Source: Letharia columbiana (Eukaryota; Ascomycota; Lecanoromycetes; Lecanorales; Parmeliaceae). Taken from it: a DNA stretch of 64,000 bases. Each line of letters opens with the position of its first letter. Positions within the stretch are counted from its first letter, which is position 1. This document shows, piece after piece, positions 60,756 through 64,000 of the stretch. The notes under the pieces were generated by a model. That model was given only the letters and a program-made list of their open reading frames with translations, was not told where the DNA came from and searched no databases. The stretch covers positions 558,001 to 622,000 of the forward strand of contig NW_023501044.1 of assembly GCF_014066305.1 (NCBI RefSeq), in the 5' to 3' direction. The position numbers and the translations under genes are program-made.

Positions 60756-61350
60756 CATTCTTCGAATTCTGCATGCAATGCCCAATTCCCAGTGTTTATT
60801 CGTAGTCTTCTTGCTTTGTAGACCAGAAGCCTTGATGGGTAGCTCTCGTCGAGTGTAAGAACATCCAGGGTGAGAATAGCCAGCATGAAGATACCAGTGA
60901 GGGACTCTGTCCAGCGCCAACGAAGATAGCTCTGGAAACAGCGCCACCAACGATAGGTCCTACGATTGGGCCTCCCACCACCGCGAATGCATACCCGACT
61001 ATAGCTGTTCCACGCTGCGTTGGATCCCAGATGTCCCCTAGCACGCCACCTGTGTTTGTTACGGGCGCCGATCCGAAAAGGCCTGCAAAGAATCGAGTGA
61101 TGATGATGGTCTGAATGTCCTTGGCCGTGGCTCTTCCGAATGAGAAGACCGGTGCAAGGAAGTACGGAATCAAGACTGCCGGCTTGCGGCCAAACATTTC
61201 GCTCAATGGGGCTCAAAGTAAAGGTCCAATAGCAAAACCACAGAGTAGTACACTCAATCCGAGTAGAGACACTTCTGTCCCAACATGGAACTGTTCCGAA
61301 ATTTGATCGATTGCAGGAGAGTATACGCTGCTCGCCCATGTGCTACCCAT

Positions 61351-61496
61351 CTTAGAGTTTTCTACGTCAGTCTCTATCATCGGGGAAAGCAAAACGAGTC
61401 GTCAAACGCTTTGGTAGTCAGTCTACTTCGCGGCTTGCCTTACGCCTCAGAGATTGTACCAATAATAGAGCGGGGAAGTAGGGAGAAGAAACTTGC
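61351..61496 (-). other. Probable GC-AG intron in the MFS pseudogene
   Basis: A 146-nt gap that restores FTT-MGSTWASSVYSPA in phase 0. The donor is GCAAGT and the acceptor TAAG, after a GACTGAC branch. The non-canonical donor may be original or a product of decay. It does not share the core motif of the other introns. Confidence 0.5.
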
Positions 61497-61879
61497 CGTG
61501 GTGAAGGCATATAATACTGTCGTGATCACCTTCTTCCTAAAAGGCCAGTTGATCGGTCTGTATGGTTAGTCTGGGCCATCGAAGTCAACGAGGACATCTG
61601 CGGATGTTTTGACGTGCGACAGAGCATGATCAAAGAATGCACGTCTCTGTGCCAGGCTTGAATGCGAGATATTCGACCGCTGCTGGTCGCTCTAAATGCC
61701 CCGGTGCTATTGCCCCTTTGGGTATCTTCAGCAGTCTCTGCTTTTTCTAGATTGAAAGGTCTATATGGACGTGAGCTGAAACTGGCCTCGCCAGCATCAT
61801 GGAGGCTGGATTGGCAGGTAGTCTGGCGCTGGAAGAGACTGGGAAGGGTATGTGCTGGGTAGTCCAAAGGGGCCGACAT

Positions 61880-62860
61880 GGCCAATGCCGCAATTGACGC
61901 CGGAGGATTTCGATCCAGGTGTAGCAAAGTTGTACGTATTTGAAGTGGACAGGAGAAAAGCTGGGAGAGCAAATGGAGTGGCCATGATACCAACACCACC
62001 AACAAGTCAATAACAAAAAGTGGTAAATGAAATGACGGAGGTGTTGGACCCGAAGGAAAATGAAAAGTTCGGCAGTTCTGATAAGATACTTCGTATTAAT
62101 ATCTGTGTTCTACAAATCCGTTCCCTCACCTTTCTTTTGCAATGAATTTTTCACCCAGCAGACCTACTGTTGTACCACAAAGACGGGCAGGTTTGCTTGC
62201 TTGTTTGGATCTGCTTTGATCTTGATTTTGGCATGATTATGACACTGACCGGCTCAGATTGAGACTGGGTCACTGGTCACTGACGGAATCCTGAAATCTT
62301 GGGAAGTAATCGTGGCCCCACCGTTCGCTATGAGTAGTAGTGTCAAATATCGTCGCATGCAAAATTCGTAAAATTCGTATTTATATGGATGTTATTCTTC
62401 AAAAAGCTGGAGTAACAAGCGACTATGTTTGGTAGGAGAATGCTGAACGCTAGGTGTTTTATAATATAATTGTGATGGTGAAATAAGACTGTACGATATT
62501 CAGATTTGTATGTAAATCTGATGCGTCTTCGAGTGAGATAGGGACCACTATGAGCGCAGCGATGGGGGCACGATTAGGGTGCGGATATAAAGACCTAAAT
62601 TCCGCGGTTGCCAAGAATACTCAAAGCTTGATTCGTCTCTCTTCAAACACCATAAAGTACAAGTAAGCGCAGGCACGCTTCATTCGAGAGGAGAGCTCTA
62701 GAGTACCTTCAAGGCCATTTCGCTCGTTCTTTGCCTTGATTGATGCGCTACACATTAAAGCCAATGCCGTTCGACTGCTCGATGCTTTGCGAGACGAACA
62801 AACCCACCTTGAGGCCTCACTGTCTTTCCGGAACTTTCTAGCTGGCCAGGCGCAAACACA
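61880..62860. promoter_or_regulatory. Divergent intergenic region between the MFS pseudogene and the CPS1-like gene
   Basis: About 980 bases. No gene; contains AT-rich patches (about 62360-62520) and a leader-like stretch before the CAACACA-ATG context at 62861. No motif is named with confidence. Confidence 0.35.
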
Positions 62861-64000
62861 ATGGCAGAGGAGAATCCAGAGTTGCAGGGGAAATTGAGGG
62901 AGCTAGATGTCGAGCTTGAAGAGGGGGAAATCACACAGAAGGGGTACCAGAAGAGGCGAACTCTCATCCTTTCCCAGTACCTCGCGCCACCTGGTGAATC
63001 CGCCCGAGGCCTGCGCTTGCACTCCCCGGACGATACTGCTCATCCCGCCAATGATGGATCGCGTGCTGCCTCTTTCGCTGCGCTTACCCAGCGCTCACTT
63101 TCACCTCTGCCTGCTGTGGCCCAGCCGAGCGCAAGGATGGGTGGTTCGGAGGCGGCAATGGATGGCCAAAACAGCTACCCAGGAGGACAACTGGGAGTCA
63201 GAAATCCGAGCCCAGGGCCATCATCGAGTGGACAAGGCTCATACAGTTCACGACCAAGCCAGGAACAAGGCCGAAGTGACGGCCAATACGTATTCAATCC
63301 TGCAAACGACGACGCTTACGGTGGGCAACAAGGAGGGGACTACGGGAGTGGCAGTCAAACCAGGCAGTCAACCATGCTAGATCAAGCCTACTTTTCAGAC
63401 TTCGCAGGCGATCAGCATGAAGCTCAGCGCGATAGCTATGGAGGTGGACCACAACGATACTCCACTGCCGATACATTCTCCCCAACAGCGAACATTGCAC
63501 CTCCAATGTTGAGTAACAGTGATCTACCCCTGCTTGGTACTTTGAACCACCAACTACCCTTGGAGCCGAGAGAAGTTCCGTTCGCTGTTTATGACCCCCA
63601 TAACAGCAACATACCAATGTCAAAGTTCGACAATATAGCCACCGTCTTACGCCATAGAGCTCGCACAAACCCTAAACAGCCTGCATACTGGGTGCTGGAC
63701 CAAAAAGGCAAAGAATTCTCGTCTATTACTTGGGAGAAATTGGCGAGCAGGGCGGAAAAGGTCGCACAAGTTATTCGAGACAAGAGTAACTTATACAGAG
63801 GAGACCGCGTTGCTCTGATATATCGCGATTCCGAAATTATAGACTTCGCTGTCGCCTTCATGGGCTGTTTTATTGCTGGCGTTGTGGCTGTTCCAATTAA
63901 TGATTTCGACGTCTCGACTACCAACCTCTCAGATTATCATAGACTGAATGTGATTCTCACGACGACGCAAGCGCACCTAGCGCTCACCACTGATGTGAAT
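62861..64000 (+). CDS. CPS1: CPS1/DIP2-like adenylate-forming protein, 5' part
   Basis: A frame open from the ATG at 62861 (strong context ACACAATGG) to the window edge, 380 codons, 3' end missing. Residues 1-45 form a DMAP1-binding-type N-terminus (ELQGKLRELDVELEEGEITQ, YQKRRTLILSQYL), as in animal DIP2 and fungal CPS1. About 75-215 is a Gly/Gln/Ser-rich linker. From about 258 an AMP-binding fold begins (FDNIATVLRHRARTNPKQPA, FSSITWEKLASRAEKVA, YRGDRVALIYRD, FMGCFIAGVVAVPINDFD). Full-length members carry two tandem acyl-CoA-synthetase-like modules and exceed 1500 residues. CPS1 is required for normal virulence or stress tolerance in some fungi, but its substrate is unknown. No intron appears in this part. 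Confidence 0.88.
   Translation, partial: MAEENPELQGKLRELDVELEEGEITQKGYQKRRTLILSQYLAPPGESARGLRLHSPDDTAHPANDGSRAASFAALTQRSLSPLPAVAQPSARMGGSEAAMDGQNSYPGGQLGVRNPSPGPSSSGQGSYSSRPSQEQGRSDGQYVFNPANDDAYGGQQGGDYGSGSQTRQSTMLDQAYFSDFAGDQHEAQRDSYGGGPQRYSTADTFSPTANIAPPMLSNSDLPLLGTLNHQLPLEPREVPFAVYDPHNSNIPMSKFDNIATVLRHRARTNPKQPAYWVLDQKGKEFSSITWEKLASRAEKVAQVIRDKSNLYRGDRVALIYRDSEIIDFAVAFMGCFIAGVVAVPINDFDVSTTNLSDYHRLNVILTTTQAHLALTTDVN

Larger units (their letters stand above)
59464..61879 (-). pseudogene. Decayed MFS transporter (DHA1/polyamine-transporter-like)
   Basis: The minus strand spells nearly the whole of a 12-TM major facilitator but in broken frames. It starts at MSAPLDYPAHTLPSLFQRQ (61879). Recognisable blocks in order are VEYLAFKPGTET, LSHVKTSADVLVDFDGPD, the loop motif PLSEMFGRKPAVLIPYF, ITRFFAGLFGSAPVTNTGGV, ITGIFMLAILTLDVLTLDES with one substitution, FEEERG, LLVGALPFLALFVGILLGG and VPEARLPPMMFGS. 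Three in-frame stops occur (61566-61568, 61213-61215, 60298-60300), the last two where the family has Trp. Frameshifts lie at about 61690-61790, at about 61642 (2 bases missing), at about 60930 (1 missing) and in a C8 run at 60237-60244 (1 extra). Five intron positions are still recognisable. It cannot make a full transporter unless several sequence errors are assumed. Confidence 0.85.

Overview
The window reads as a filamentous ascomycete fungus. Its genes carry short spliceosomal introns (43-178 nt) with GT...CTGAC...AG signals, and its proteins include typical fungal ATP12, Osh-type OSBP and CPS1-like families. About 40 kb is extremely AT-rich DNA bearing the mark of repeat-induced point mutation (RIP): CpA and TpG are almost absent while CpG survives. 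The species cannot be fixed. Pezizomycotina is safe, and Dothideomycetes or Leotiomycetes are plausible.

Layout. (1) 1-21.9 kb is RIP-degraded repeats interrupted by two islands (1.8-4.2 kb and 7.6-11.5 kb) of the same repeat family with little mutation. (2) 21.9-27.7 kb is a GC-balanced island with one intact gene (a two-TM membrane protein at 23381-24613). Around it lie several non-autonomous DNA elements: a TA-flanked fold-back MITE, a TAA-flanked PIF/Harbinger-like element, and a Mutator-like element with a 10-bp target duplication that holds a nested fold-back. (3) 27.7-40.9 kb is again RIP-degraded, including mutated copies of the 1.8-11.5 kb repeat. (4) 40.9-42.0 kb is the boundary, with a second copy of the MITE whose outer half only is mutated and a 380-bp homopolymer tract that looks like an assembly defect. 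(5) 42.0-64.0 kb is an ordinary gene-dense segment.

Genes in segment 5, in order: a SnoaL/NTF2-like protein with a possible mitochondrial presequence (+); ATP12, the F1-ATPase assembly chaperone (-); a BTB/POZ protein (+); an FAD-dependent aromatic-ring-type monooxygenase (+); an Osh1/Osh2-type oxysterol-binding protein with ankyrin, PH, FFAT and ORD modules (+); a coiled-coil protein (-); a large uncharacterised fungal protein (-); a decayed MFS transporter pseudogene (-); and the 5' part of a CPS1/DIP2-like adenylate-forming protein running off the right edge (+). They are independent eukaryotic genes and not an operon or an obvious cluster.

The most interesting signal is that six introns of about 140-156 nt in three unrelated neighbouring genes look homologous to one another, with shared internal motifs and, in several, complementary ends. 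This suggests an introner-like element family. The second is the natural before/after comparison of RIP in the repeat family.
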